The notes beneath the pieces were generated by a model that searched no databases, was not told where the DNA came from, and saw only the letters and a list, made by a program, of their open reading frames with translations. Shown here piece after piece: positions 7,536 through 16,380 of a stretch of 64,000 bases of DNA. The DNA lies in assembly GCF_019175365.1 (NCBI RefSeq), contig NZ_CP059572.1, positions 62,001-126,000 of the forward strand, read 5' to 3'. The stretch comes from Actinomadura graeca. Its GTDB lineage: Bacteria; Actinomycetota; Actinomycetes; Streptosporangiales; Streptosporangiaceae. The first letter of the stretch is position 1. Every line of letters begins with the position of its first letter. A program made the position numbers and the translations under genes.

Positions 7536-8912
7536 TTAGGCGATCCAGACCGTCTTGACGTTGCAGAACGCGTGCATGCCCTGCTCGGACAGCTCGCGGC
7601 CGTAGCCGGAGCGCTTGACCCCGCCGAACGGCAGCTCCGGGTACGACGTCGTCATCCCGTTGATGAAGACCTGCCCGGCGTCCAGCTCCCGGACGAACCG
7701 CTCCCGCTCGTCCGGCTCCCGCGTCCAGGCGTTGGAGCCGAGGCCGAAGCCGGTCGCGTTCGCCACCTCGACCGCCTTGGACACGCCGCGGACGCGGAAC
7801 AGCGACGCGACCGGCCCGAACACCTCCTCGTGGAACATGCGCATGTCGGGGGTGACGCCCGAGACGACCGTCGGCGGGTAGTACCAGCCGGGCCCGTCCG
7901 GGCGCTCGCCTCCGCACAGCACCGCGGCGCCCTTGCCGGCCGCGTCGGCGACGAACTCCTCCACGTCGGCGCGGCCCTGCTCGGTGGCCAGCGGCCCCAC
8001 GTCGGTGGCCTCGTCCATCGGGTCGCCCACCCGCCGGGCGCGCATCGCCTCCACGAACAGCCGCTCGAACTCGTCGGCGACGCCGGTGTCGACGATGAAG
8101 CGCTTGGCGGAGATGCAGCTCTGCCCGTTGTTGAGGCAGCGGGACGTGGCCGCCGCCTCCGCCGCCGCCCCGACGTCCGCGGACGGCATCACCACGAACG
8201 CGTCGCTGCCGCCGAGCTCCAGCACCGTCGGCTTGATCTCGTCCCCGGCGATGGCGGCGACCGACCGGCCGGCGGGCTCGCTGCCGGTGAGCGTCGCCGC
8301 CCTCACCCGCGGGTCGCGCAAGACCCGCTCGACGTCGCCCGAGCCGATGAGCAGCGTCTGGAACACGCCCTCGGGGAAGCCCGCGCGCCGGAACAGCTCC
8401 TCCAGGAACAGCGCCGTCTGCGGGACGTTCGAGGAGTGCTTGAGCAGCCCCACGTTGCCCGCCATCAGCCCCGGTGCCGCGAAGCGGATCACCTGCCAGA
8501 GCGGGAAGTTCCACGGCATGACCGCCAGCACGGGCCCGAGCGGCTGGTAGCGGACGTAGGCGCCGGACGCCCCCACGGCTGCGGCGTCGGCGGGGCGGTC
8601 GGCGAGGAACCCTTCCGCGTGCCCGGCGTAGTACCGGCACGCGTTCGCGCACTTGCGCGCCTCCGCCTCCGCGGCCTTGAGCGTCTTGCCCATCTCGGTG
8701 GTCAGCAGGGCGCCGATCCGTTCCGCCTCGCCGTCGAGGATGTCCGCCGCCGCGTTCATCCACGCGGCGCGCTCGGCGACGCGGGTCGTGCGGTACGAGG
8801 CGAACGCCGTGGCCGCCCGCCGGATGCGCCGGTCGACCTCCTCCGGCGGGTGCGCGTCGAAGGTCTTCTCCACCCGTCCCGTCGCGGGATTGGTCGTCGC
8901 GATGGCCGTCAT
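7536..8912 (-). CDS. Aldehyde dehydrogenase, succinate-semialdehyde dehydrogenase (GabD)-like
   Basis: 458 aa NAD(P)-dependent aldehyde dehydrogenase. The catalytic pattern is intact: PWNFPLWQ in the cofactor cleft, TGSEPAGR, the general base in VLELGGSDAFVV, and the nucleophilic Cys in NNGQSCISAKR. The C-terminus ELPFGGVKRSGYGRELSEQGMHAFCNVKTVWI is typical of the short succinate-semialdehyde dehydrogenase group, which oxidises the aldehyde to succinate for the TCA cycle. The ATG at 8912 starts MTAIATTNPATG as in homologues. Both neighbours lie more than 80 nt away, so it looks monocistronic. Confidence 0.88.
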   Translation of the reverse strand: MTAIATTNPATGRVEKTFDAHPPEEVDRRIRRAATAFASYRTTRVAERAAWMNAAADILDGEAERIGALLTTEMGKTLKAAEAEARKCANACRYYAGHAEGFLADRPADAAAVGASGAYVRYQPLGPVLAVMPWNFPLWQVIRFAAPGLMAGNVGLLKHSSNVPQTALFLEELFRRAGFPEGVFQTLLIGSGDVERVLRDPRVRAATLTGSEPAGRSVAAIAGDEIKPTVLELGGSDAFVVMPSADVGAAAEAAATSRCLNNGQSCISAKRFIVDTGVADEFERLFVEAMRARRVGDPMDEATDVGPLATEQGRADVEEFVADAAGKGAAVLCGGERPDGPGWYYPPTVVSGVTPDMRMFHEEVFGPVASLFRVRGVSKAVEVANATGFGLGSNAWTREPDERERFVRELDAGQVFINGMTTSYPELPFGGVKRSGYGRELSEQGMHAFCNVKTVWIA

Positions 8913-8995
8913 GTCCGGATCCCCCCTCGTCCTCCCCGGGACGTGCCCGCGCGTCCGTGCCGGAAACACCGGCCGGGGGCCGCCGGAAGGGCGCC

Positions 8996-10027
8996 TCAGG
9001 CGGGGACGACGCAGACCGGCGACGGCACCTCCAGCGGGGCCCCCACCTGCGCGGGGACGCCGCCGGCGCCGATCCGGAACGTCGCGACCTGCCCGCTCCG
9101 CTCGTTGGCGACGTGCATCCACTCGCCGTCCACGTGCAGGTCCCGGGGCCAGTGCCCGCCGCATCCGGCGTCCGCGACGGGCGCGAGCGCGGCGCCGTCG
9201 TCGAGCACGCGGTGGGCGGTGACCACGTCCGCGCCGCGTGCCGAGGTGTAGGCGAACCGGCCGCCGTCCCCCAGCTTGATCGCCGCGCCCAGCGGATCGC
9301 CGGCCACCGGCCCCGCCGTCGCGGGGGACTCGGCGACCAGGTCGAGGCGGGCGTAGCCGCCGGCCGGGCGCAGGACGAGCACCGTCGCCGTCAGTTCGGT
9401 CAGCACGTACACGTGCCCGCTCGGGTGGACGGCCAGGTGCCGGGGCCCGCAGCCGGGCGGCAGCGGGGTCTCGCCGACGGGCCGCAGCCTCCCGCCCTCG
9501 ACGCGGAAGGAGCGGACGAGGTCGGCCCCGAGGTCGGTGGACAGGACGGTGCCGTCCGGGGCGTGCGCGCTCGCGTGCGCGTGCGGGCCCTCCTGGCGGT
9601 CCTCGCGCGGGCCGCGCCCGTGCCCTTCCGCCACGTCCGGCTCGCCCGCGAACCCGCCGCCGGGGCCGAGCGGCACCGCCCTGACCGTCCCCGACCCGTA
9701 GTCGGCGACGATCAGGTACCCGCCGCCGGGGCCGACGGACAGGTGGCACGGGAGCGACCCCGCGTCCACCCTGCCGATCTCCCGAAGCCTCCCGCCCGCG
9801 GCCGCGAACGCCAGGACGGCGCCCGCCTCCTCCTCGCGGACCGCGTACACCACGTCCCCGCCCGGATGGACCGCCAGATAGGACGGGGACACCGTCGCGG
9901 CCGCGAGCTCCGGCGCCCCGAGCGAGCCGTCCCGTCCACGCCGTACCCGGTAGACGCCCTTACCGGCGCCCGCCTCCCCGGTGTAGGTGCCCACCCAGAA
10001 GTCACGCTCGCCCACCCCTGCCCCCAT
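8996..10027 (-). CDS. Lactonase-family seven-bladed beta-propeller (6-phosphogluconolactonase-like)
   Basis: About 343 aa. Repeated blade signatures include FWVGTYTGEAGAGKGVYRV, SPSYLAVHPGGDVVYAVRE, PCHLSVGPGGGYLIVADYG, CGPRHLAVHPSGHVYVLTE and HWPRDLHVDGEWMHVANE. This is the lactonase/Pgl propeller family, whose characterised members hydrolyse 6-phosphogluconolactone or related lactones. It lies next to pgi on the opposite strand, which fits a sugar-phosphate role, but the actual substrate cannot be read from sequence. No signal peptide is seen. The start is uncertain between the ATG at 10027 and a GTG at 10048. Confidence 0.82.
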   Translation of the reverse strand: MGAGVGERDFWVGTYTGEAGAGKGVYRVRRGRDGSLGAPELAAATVSPSYLAVHPGGDVVYAVREEEAGAVLAFAAAGGRLREIGRVDAGSLPCHLSVGPGGGYLIVADYGSGTVRAVPLGPGGGFAGEPDVAEGHGRGPREDRQEGPHAHASAHAPDGTVLSTDLGADLVRSFRVEGGRLRPVGETPLPPGCGPRHLAVHPSGHVYVLTELTATVLVLRPAGGYARLDLVAESPATAGPVAGDPLGAAIKLGDGGRFAYTSARGADVVTAHRVLDDGAALAPVADAGCGGHWPRDLHVDGEWMHVANERSGQVATFRIGAGGVPAQVGAPLEVPSPVCVVPA

Positions 10028-10280
10028 CCCGGTCCGAAAGGCGACCACCCGCCGTCCATGGCGGGCGGCAGGCCCCCGAGCCTAACGACCGGCGCGGCCC
10101 GCCCGGCGGACCTCCGGGCCGGGACGGCCCGCCCGCCCGAAGTCGCCCGGAACGCCCCGGGCGCGGGAGCCCTTTGGTACGGTCGCGCGCGGTCGACCTA
10201 TGATCGCCGTGGGGGCGGCGGAGTGACCGGGGCACAGCGCGGTGCCCGCACGGCCCCCGCCGAGGAGGACGAGAGAGGCA

Positions 10281-11912
10281 ATGGCTGATATCACCGAGGC
10301 GCCCGAGTGGTCCGCGCTCGCCGACCACCAGGCGGCCCTGGCGGGGAGGCACCTGCGCGAGCTGTTCGCCGACGACCCCGGACGCGCCGAGCGCATGACG
10401 GTCACCGCGGGCGACCTCCGGCTGGACTACTCCAAGCACCGCGTCACCGCCGAGACGCTCGGGCTGCTGGTGTCGCTCGCGGAGCGGGCGGGGCTGCGCG
10501 AGCGGATCGCGGCGATGTTCACCGGCGTGCACATCAACGTCAGCGAGGACCGCGCGGTCCTGCACACCGCGCTGCGGCTGCCGCCGGGCGAGCCGCTGAC
10601 GGTGGACGGGCAGGACGTCGCCGCCGACGTCCACGCCGTCCTGGACAGGATGGCCGAGTTCTCCGGGCGGGTCCGCGCGGGGGAGTGGACGGGGTTCACC
10701 GGCAAGTCGATCACCACCGTCGTCAACATCGGCATCGGCGGCTCCGACCTCGGCCCCGCCATGGCCTACGAGGCGCTGCTCGACTATGCCGACGCGGGCA
10801 TCTCCTGCCGGTTCGTGTCCAACATCGACCCTGCCGACATCGTCGGGACGCTCGCCGGCCTCGACCCCGAGCGGACGCTGTTCGTCATCAGCTCCAAGAC
10901 GTTCGGCACGCTGGAGACCCTCACCAACGCGAAGGTCGCGCGGCAGTGGCTGGTGGACCGGCTCGGCGACGACAAGGCGGTGTCCCGGCATTTCGTCGCG
11001 GTGTCGACGAACGCCGAGCGGGTCGCCGGGTTCGGCATCGACACGGCCAACATGTTCGGGTTCTGGGACTGGGTCGGCGGCCGGTACTCCTTCGACGGCG
11101 CGATCGGCCTGTCCCTCATGATCGCGATCGGCGGCGAGGCGTTCCGCGAGATGCTCGCCGGGTTCCGCGAGATCGACGAGCACCTGCGCACCGCGCCCTT
11201 CGAGGCGAACATGCCGGTCCTAATGGGCCTGCTCGGCGTCTGGTACACCGACTTCTTCGGCGCGCAGACCCGCGCGGTGCTTCCCTACAGCCAGCGCCTG
11301 TCGCGGTTCCCCGCCTACCTCCAGCAGCTCACGATGGAGTCCAACGGCAAGTCGGTGCGGGCCGACGGCGCCCCGGTCGTCGCGCAGACGGGCGAGATCT
11401 TCTGGGGCGAGCCCGGCACCAACGGCCAGCACGCCTTCTACCAGCTGCTGCACCAGGGCACCCGGCTCGTCCCCGCCGACTTCATCGGGTTCGCCGAGCC
11501 GTTCGAGGACCCCGCCGGCATGCACGACCTGCTGGTGGCGAACCTGCTGGCGCAGACCTCGGCGCTGGCGTTCGGCAAGACCGCCGAGGAGATCGCCGCC
11601 GAGGGCGCGCCCGCGGCGGTCGTCCCGCACAAGGTCATGCCGGGCAACCGGCCGACCAGCACGATCCTCGCGCCGAAGCTGACCCCGAAGGTCCTCGGGG
11701 AGCTCGTCGCGCTGTACGAGCACATCGTGTTCGTCGAGGGGACGATCTGGGGCATCGACTCCTTCGACCAGTGGGGCGTGGAGCTCGGCAAGGTCATGGC
11801 GATGGACCTGGCGCCCGCGCTGACCTCGGAGGAACCGCCGTCCGGGGCGCCCGACCCGTCCACGGCGGCGCTCGTGCGCGAGTACCGGCGGATGCGCGGC
11901 CGCGCGGTCTGA
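10281..11912 (+). CDS. pgi: Glucose-6-phosphate isomerase
   Basis: 543 aa, full length for the family. It interconverts glucose-6-phosphate and fructose-6-phosphate in the cytoplasm. Both signatures are present: WVGGRYS near the middle and [11 protein letters not shown] near the C-terminus, along with [21 protein letters not shown] and the [13 protein letters not shown] segment. The ATG at 10281 follows GAGAGAGGCA; an in-frame upstream ATG at 10242 lacks a good ribosome site and adds a non-homologous Pro/Arg stretch. The stop codon lies inside a 16-bp tandem repeat. A strong hairpin about 100 nt downstream should end the transcript. Confidence 0.97.
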   Translation: MADITEAPEWSALADHQAALAGRHLRELFADDPGRAERMTVTAGDLRLDYSKHRVTAETLGLLVSLAERAGLRERIAAMFTGVHINVSEDRAVLHTALRLPPGEPLTVDGQDVAADVHAVLDRMAEFSGRVRAGEWTGFTGKSITTVVNIGIGGSDLGPAMAYEALLDYADAGISCRFVSNIDPADIVGTLAGLDPERTLFVISSKTFGTLETLTNAKVARQWLVDRLGDDKAVSRHFVAVSTNAERVAGFGIDTANMFGFWDWVGGRYSFDGAIGLSLMIAIGGEAFREMLAGFREIDEHLRTAPFEANMPVLMGLLGVWYTDFFGAQTRAVLPYSQRLSRFPAYLQQLTMESNGKSVRADGAPVVAQTGEIFWGEPGTNGQHAFYQLLHQGTRLVPADFIGFAEPFEDPAGMHDLLVANLLAQTSALAFGKTAEEIAAEGAPAAVVPHKVMPGNRPTSTILAPKLTPKVLGELVALYEHIVFVEGTIWGIDSFDQWGVELGKVMAMDLAPALTSEEPPSGAPDPSTAALVREYRRMRGRAV

Positions 11913-11977
11913 CGTGCGCGCGGTCTGACGTGCGCGCGGTCTGACGTGCGCGCGGTCTGACGTGCGCGCGGTCTGAC
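11901..11977. repeat. 16-bp tandem repeat (about 4.8 copies) covering the pgi stop codon
   Basis: The unit cgcgcggtctgacgtg runs four times without mismatch from 11901 to 11964 and continues into a fifth, degenerating copy. Two further 'cgcggtctgacc(g)' fragments follow up to about 12000. The first copy supplies the last pgi codons (Arg-Ala-Val-stop), so expansion started inside or at the end of the gene. Confidence 0.9.
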
Positions 11978-12014
11978 CGGCCGCGGTCTGACCGTCCGCG
12001 GCCCGGTGCGTACG

Positions 12015-12048
12015 GGACGGGCCCGCCGGTTTCCCGGCGGGCCCGTCC
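12015..12048. terminator. 15-bp perfect hairpin terminator after pgi
   Basis: Arms 12015-12029 and 12034-12048 are exactly complementary around a four-base loop (tttc). It lies between convergent pgi and the EF-hand gene and can serve both strands. Confidence 0.85.
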
Positions 12049-12061
12049 ACGTCGCGTCAGG

Positions 12062-12319
12062 TCAGCCCCGCGCGTCCGGCGGCGGCCCTGCGATCCAGCC
12101 CTGCGACTCCAGGATGGCGCGGAACTCGGCGTAGGAGATGAAACCGTCCCGGTTGGTGTCCGCCCGCTCGAACCGGTCCTGGGTCTCCGCGCGCGTCCAG
12201 GACAGCCCGAGGCTCTCCAGGACGAGCGTGTACTCCATCAGGTCGAGCTTGTCGTCACCGCCGAGGTCCGCGCGCGTGAACACGGCATGAAGGTCGTCCT
12301 CGGTCGGCCTGGTGGTCAT
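12062..12319 (-). CDS. EF-hand calcium-binding protein, calmodulin-like
   Basis: 85 aa. Two helix-loop-helix units are visible. The second loop is canonical (DTNRDGFISYAE, with D, N, D, S and E at the calcium positions). The first (DLGGDDKLDLME) keeps D1, D5, D9 and E12 and may still bind. No signal peptide or membrane segment is present, so it should be a small cytosolic calcium sensor or buffer, a class common in actinomycetes. The ATG at 12319 has GAGGAG five bases upstream. Longer in-frame extensions overlap the flanking non-coding region and are not supported. Confidence 0.88.
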   Translation of the reverse strand: MTTRPTEDDLHAVFTRADLGGDDKLDLMEYTLVLESLGLSWTRAETQDRFERADTNRDGFISYAEFRAILESQGWIAGPPPDARG

Positions 12320-12417
12320 CTCACTCCTCGCATAGGTCCGATATGCCCGCATCATCGCATGGTGCGGGCCGGTCCTCTCGCGAAACGCCGGGCACCGCGC
12401 CGGTGTTCCGCGGCCCC

Positions 12418-13158
12418 TCATCCTCCGGCCAGCTCGGGGATCCGGTCCTTGTAGCGGGCGAGGAGCGCCGCGTTCCCCTCGTCCCCTCCCGGGACGTTCG
12501 CACTCGTCCAGCGGGGGAGCCCGACGCCCCGCGCCGCGGCGAGGTCGTCCAGGTCGGCCAGCACGCGGGCCCACGTGTACGCGGCGAGGATCGTGGACAC
12601 CGCCGCGGTGCGGGGCCCCTCGGGCGGGTGGAGCGCGTCGCCGGGCGGCACGCGCGTGTCCAGCACGATCGCGGCGTGGTCGGCGAGGCTCGTCGGCGCC
12701 CGCGCCGCGGCACCGCGCGACGCCCGCGCCGAGGTCACCGCGACGACCGGCACGCCCCGCGCCGCGCACGCCTCGGCGACCTCGACGGGGTAGGGGTTGC
12801 GGCCGCTGGTGGAGAAGACCACCGCCACGTCCGGCGGGGCGGGCGCGGCGGCCGCGACGACCCGGCGCCCCACCCCCGGCTCCCTCTCGACGCGGGTGCT
12901 GCGCACGGCGTCGTCGAGCGGGAGCACCCCCGCGTCCCAGATCGGCCGGACGGCGGCGAGCCCACCGGCCCGGTAGAAGGTCTCGCACACCATCGCCAGC
13001 GAGTGCCCGGCGCCCGCGACGTGCACGATCCCGTCGTTCGCCACCGACTCCAGCAGCAGCGCGGCGGCGTCGCCGATGGCATCGCCGGAGACGGCGTCCA
13101 GGTCGTCCAGCAGGTCCCGCACCCGGCCCGGGAGCGGCGTCCCGGCGGTGTCAGCCAT
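12418..13158 (-). CDS. SIS-domain sugar-phosphate-binding protein (UPF0309-like)
   Basis: 246 aa. The SIS phosphosugar-binding fold is shown by IVHVAGAGHSLAMVCETFYRAGGL near the N-terminus and VVFSTSGRNPYPVEVAEACAARGVPVVAVTS. It also has the PIWDAGVLPLDDAVRSTRVER stretch typical of UPF0309 proteins. SIS proteins isomerise or sense phosphosugars. It is the last gene of a minus-strand gntR-PTS operon and overlaps the EIIA gene by 8 nt, so it probably handles the phosphosugar delivered by that PTS. The substrate is not identifiable. Confidence 0.82.
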   Translation of the reverse strand: MADTAGTPLPGRVRDLLDDLDAVSGDAIGDAAALLLESVANDGIVHVAGAGHSLAMVCETFYRAGGLAAVRPIWDAGVLPLDDAVRSTRVEREPGVGRRVVAAAAPAPPDVAVVFSTSGRNPYPVEVAEACAARGVPVVAVTSARASRGAAARAPTSLADHAAIVLDTRVPPGDALHPPEGPRTAAVSTILAAYTWARVLADLDDLAAARGVGLPRWTSANVPGGDEGNAALLARYKDRIPELAGG

Positions 13159-13588
13159 CGGGCAGGGCCTCCTTCAGGGCGCGTGCCAGCCCCTCCCGGT
13201 CCGGGGCGGCGCGGAGCCGGTCGGCGAGGCCGGCCGACAGGGCGCGCGCCAGCGCGGCGAGCGTCCCGACGTGCACGCCGGGGTCCGGGGTGCAGAACGA
13301 GAGCAGCAGGTCCACCGGGTCGTTGTCGGGATGGCCGAACTCCACGGGCGCCGCCAGCCGGGTCACGCCGACGCGGACGGCCAGCCCGCCCTCCTCGGGA
13401 CGGGCGTGCACGAGCGCCAGCCCCTTGGCCAGGACGATGTACGGGCCGTTCTCTTCCACGACCCGGACGCACGCGTCCGGGTAGCCCTCGCCCGCCGCGC
13501 CCGCGCCGACCAGGGCGGACGCCGCCTCTCGGACGGCCTCCCGCCAGCCGGCGGCCGCGACGCCGTCGGCCGCCACGGTGACGGTCAC
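13151..13588 (-). CDS. PTS EIIA component, ascorbate/mannitol-type
   Basis: 145 aa. The phosphorylated His is His61 in LALVHARPEEGG, the pattern of the EIIA-2 (UlaC/MtlA) class, which passes phosphate from HPr to EIIB. The start is a GTG overlapping the EIIB stop (GTGA), with a long non-homologous reading frame excluded upstream. Its position after EIIC and EIIB matches ula-type systems, although the components here are encoded as separate proteins. Confidence 0.85.
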   Translation of the reverse strand: MTVTVAADGVAAAGWREAVREAASALVGAGAAGEGYPDACVRVVEENGPYIVLAKGLALVHARPEEGGLAVRVGVTRLAAPVEFGHPDNDPVDLLLSFCTPDPGVHVGTLAALARALSAGLADRLRAAPDREGLARALKEALPDG

Positions 13589-13887
13589 GAGAGCCAGCCC
13601 TGCTCGGCCAGGCGCTCCCGCAGCCGGGCCTCCAGGCCCTCCTTGTCCAGGAAGTCGCTGATGGTGATCACCACGGGCGCCAGGCCGGCGATCTCGCCGG
13701 TGTGCATCCCCTGGCCGATGACCACGTCCGGCGCCATCCCGCGCGCCGTGGACACGTCGGTGTTCTCGACCCGCGCGTCCACGCCGAGCGAGCGCAGCGC
13801 GTCCTCGGCGGTCATCTTCAGCATCAGGCTGGAGCCCATGCCGACGCCGCAGACCGCGAGGATCTCCAGTTGCCGGTCCAGTGCCAT
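13585..13887 (-). CDS. PTS EIIB component, ascorbate-type
   Basis: 100 aa. The phosphocysteine loop AVCGVGMGSSLMLKM near residue 13 is diagnostic for lactate/ascorbate-type EIIB proteins (UlaB). It transfers phosphate from EIIA to the sugar in the EIIC channel. Translation is coupled to EIIA through a 4-nt overlap. It lies 39 nt downstream of the EIIC gene. Confidence 0.9.
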   Translation of the reverse strand: MALDRQLEILAVCGVGMGSSLMLKMTAEDALRSLGVDARVENTDVSTARGMAPDVVIGQGMHTGEIAGLAPVVITISDFLDKEGLEARLRERLAEQGWLS

Positions 13888-13926
13888 GTCGGTCCCCTTC
13901 TGTCGGTTCTCTCCCTGACGGTCGGT

Positions 13927-15363
13927 TCAGGCCCCGGCGGGGGCCTTGTCCCCGGCGTCGGCGGCCTCGGGCTCGTCCGCGGTCCCGCGCCGCCCGGAAC
14001 GGCCGAGCACGACCAGGGTCGCCACCATGGCGGCCAGCGCCACGAGCGGCACCAGCCAGATCGTCCCGTCGCCGACGACGGGGTCGGCGGCCTTCAGCAG
14101 CCACCCGATCGCGTACCAGTCGGGGTCGGCGAGGGTGGCGAGCTCCGGCGCCGTCCTCTCGTACAGCCCCCAGGTGACGGCCTGGCCGATCGCGAGGACC
14201 AGGCCGGAGATCACGCCGCCGAGCACCGCCCCGCGCCAGCCCGCCACGACGTTGCCGAACAGCCCGGCGGCGCCGCCGACGAAGAACAGCATGATCATGG
14301 GCGGGGCGAGGGTGAACCAGCCGGCGCCCGCGAACACCGCCAGGCAGACCAGGAACACGCCGGTGGAGGCCACGAACCCGACCATGACCGCGGTCGGCGC
14401 GACCGGGAAGACGGTCGGCGCGTCCAGCGCGGGACGGGTGCCGGGGATCACCCTGTCGCTGAAGCCCTTGAACGCCGGGACGATCTCGCCCAGGAACATC
14501 CGCACGCCGAACAGCAGGATCGCGATGCCGCCCGCGAAGCGCAGGCCGACCAGCAGCGCCCACACCCACGAGGACAGCTTGGGGTCCATCTCGGCGGAGG
14601 CCCTCCCCACCACGCCGTCGTCGGCGAACGCGACCGCCACCAGCATGATCACCGAGATGATCAGCGCGGTGCTGACGTTGACGTCCTTGAAGAACGACAG
14701 CTGGCGCGGCAGCCTGAGCCGCTCGGTGTCGTGCCTGCCACGGCTGCCGAGCGGCCGGGCGGCGTACCCGGTGACCAGGCACGCGAGCGAGCTGGTGTGC
14801 GCGAACCCGAACCGGTCGCCCGGCATGACACGGCGCATCAGCGGGCGCATCCACAGCGGCTGGACGGTCCAGTAGGCGGCGACGAACCCGGCGCCGCAGA
14901 GCACCAGCGTGAGCTGGTCCTGGCCCGGCGCGATCGTCACCAGCGACGCGACCGTGACCGTGCTGACCCAGAACATCAGGTGCCCGGTCAGGTAGAGGTA
15001 CCGGGCCGCCGGGAAGATCCGCACGATCAGCACGTGCGCGAGGAACCCCACGGTGATGACCAGCGCGATCGTCCCGCCCTGCTCGGTCAGGAACCGCGTC
15101 AGCGAGTGGTCGGCCTTCGGCGGCGTCGTGCCCATGGCGCTGGCCAGCACCGTCTGGAAGCTGGTCAGCCCTCCGGTGAACACGTCGACGCCGATGAACA
15201 GGATGACCACGCCGATCGTCGCCCGCAGCGCGCCGGCGAGCACGTCCTCGAACCGCTTGCGCTGGAGCAGCAGCCCGAGCAGGGTGATGAGGCCGATGAG
15301 GATGGGCACCTGGCCGAACACGTTGTCGGCCAGGAAGGTGAGGATGTCCCTGATGACGTCCAT
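13927..15363 (-). CDS. PTS EIIC component, ascorbate-specific (UlaA/SgaT) family
   Basis: 478 aa polytopic membrane protein with about eleven hydrophobic segments. NVFGQVPILIGLITLLGLLLQRK at the start and LPRQLSFFKDVNVSTALIIS in the middle are typical of the UlaA family, which carries the sugar across the membrane as it is phosphorylated. It ends in an Asp/Glu/Ala-rich cytoplasmic tail. Because the operon also encodes a SIS protein rather than ascorbate-6-phosphate lactonase or decarboxylases, I doubt that L-ascorbate is the substrate. A perfect 6-bp inverted repeat (gtgagg-tcg-cctcac) lies directly upstream of the ATG. Confidence 0.9.
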   Translation of the reverse strand: MDVIRDILTFLADNVFGQVPILIGLITLLGLLLQRKRFEDVLAGALRATIGVVILFIGVDVFTGGLTSFQTVLASAMGTTPPKADHSLTRFLTEQGGTIALVITVGFLAHVLIVRIFPAARYLYLTGHLMFWVSTVTVASLVTIAPGQDQLTLVLCGAGFVAAYWTVQPLWMRPLMRRVMPGDRFGFAHTSSLACLVTGYAARPLGSRGRHDTERLRLPRQLSFFKDVNVSTALIISVIMLVAVAFADDGVVGRASAEMDPKLSSWVWALLVGLRFAGGIAILLFGVRMFLGEIVPAFKGFSDRVIPGTRPALDAPTVFPVAPTAVMVGFVASTGVFLVCLAVFAGAGWFTLAPPMIMLFFVGGAAGLFGNVVAGWRGAVLGGVISGLVLAIGQAVTWGLYERTAPELATLADPDWYAIGWLLKAADPVVGDGTIWLVPLVALAAMVATLVVLGRSGRRGTADEPEAADAGDKAPAGA

Positions 15364-15464
15364 GGTGAGGTCGCCTCACTTCTCGGGGGTTGGTGGAGCG
15401 CTGTCGCCCCCGTCAGCGCGATGGCGGCCGTGGCCCCGGGGCGGGCGCCCCCGGCGGCCGCCGG

Positions 15465-16205
15465 TCAGTGCGTGGGCGGTCTGAGGTCGAGTTCCAGCCG
15501 GTAGCGGTCGCCGCGGTAGACGGATCTGACGTACTCCAGCGGCCTGCCGTCCTCGTCGCGGGTCACGCGCTCGAACAGGAACGCCGGGGTGTGCACCGGG
15601 ACGTCCAGCTCGGCGGCCTCCTCGGCGGTGGTGACGGTGGGCTCGATCGTCTCGGTGCCCGAGGCGATCACGATGCCGCCGGCGCGCAGCAGATCGTAGA
15701 ACGACCGGCCTTCCAGGTCCTGCCTTCGCAGGGCGGGCATGAGCGCCCGCGGCAGGCAGAGGGTCTCGATGGCCATGGCGGTCCCGTCCGCGAGCCGCAG
15801 GCGCCGAATGGTCAATACCTCTTCCAGGGGAGACAGGGCGAGCCGCCTGCCGATCCGCGCCCCCGCGGCCTCCGTGCGGAACGACAACACCCTGCCCCCC
15901 GGCTTCATCCCCCGCCTGATCATGTCCTCGGTGAAGGAGGTCATGGTCAGCGAGACGGCGATCCTCGGCTCGGCCACGTACGTGCCGCTCCCGTGCCGCC
16001 GGTCGAGCAGCCCCTCGGCGACGAGGTCGTCGATGGCCTGCCGCAACGTCGGGCGGGACACGCCGAGGTCCTCGGCCAGCCGGCGCTCGGGCGGCAGCGC
16101 GTCGCCGACGTCGAGGCCCTCCAGCATCGCCAGCAGGCGGCGGCGCACCGCCTGCCGTTTCGTGCTCGCGGCCCGCCCCTCACCCGCAGATTGCACGTAT
16201 TTCAC
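15465..16205 (-). CDS. GntR-family (HutC subfamily) transcriptional regulator
   Basis: About 246 aa. It has an N-terminal winged helix ([41 protein letters not shown]) and a C-terminal UTRA effector domain with [11 protein letters not shown] and a typical [28 protein letters not shown] ending. UTRA domains bind small ligands, often phosphosugars. It is the first gene of the minus-strand PTS operon, 101 nt before EIIC, and a matching operator overlaps its own promoter. The start is taken as the GTG at 16205; the frame is open to 16256, but that extends through the promoter. Confidence 0.88.
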   Translation of the reverse strand: MKYVQSAGEGRAASTKRQAVRRRLLAMLEGLDVGDALPPERRLAEDLGVSRPTLRQAIDDLVAEGLLDRRHGSGTYVAEPRIAVSLTMTSFTEDMIRRGMKPGGRVLSFRTEAAGARIGRRLALSPLEEVLTIRRLRLADGTAMAIETLCLPRALMPALRRQDLEGRSFYDLLRAGGIVIASGTETIEPTVTTAEEAAELDVPVHTPAFLFERVTRDEDGRPLEYVRSVYRGDRYRLELDLRPPTH

Positions 16206-16234
16206 CCCCCGATAACCAGTTCCTGCTCGCGCAT

Positions 16235-16271
16235 AACGTATGTCCGATTGAGCCAACTGGTCAATACCACT
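16235..16271 (-). promoter_or_regulatory. gntR promoter with HutC/DasR-type operator
   Basis: The sequence actggtcaataccact (16256-16271) is a near-perfect inverted repeat. It matches 14 of 16 positions of the DasR-type consensus actggtctagaccact. On the minus strand TTGACC (16259-16264) and TACGTT (16235-16240), 18 nt apart, form a promoter whose -35 lies inside the operator. Repressor binding should block gntR and the PTS genes behind it. The divergent secreted-protein gene may share control. Confidence 0.7.
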
Positions 16272-16380
16272 TTAGGGGATTTTGCCCTGGTCAACGCGGA
16301 TAGTCCGGCCTACCGTCGCCGGAGATCGTCCGATGTCCGGCGACGGCGAGACGCGCCGGGCGCTCACGAGGAGGCGCGGG

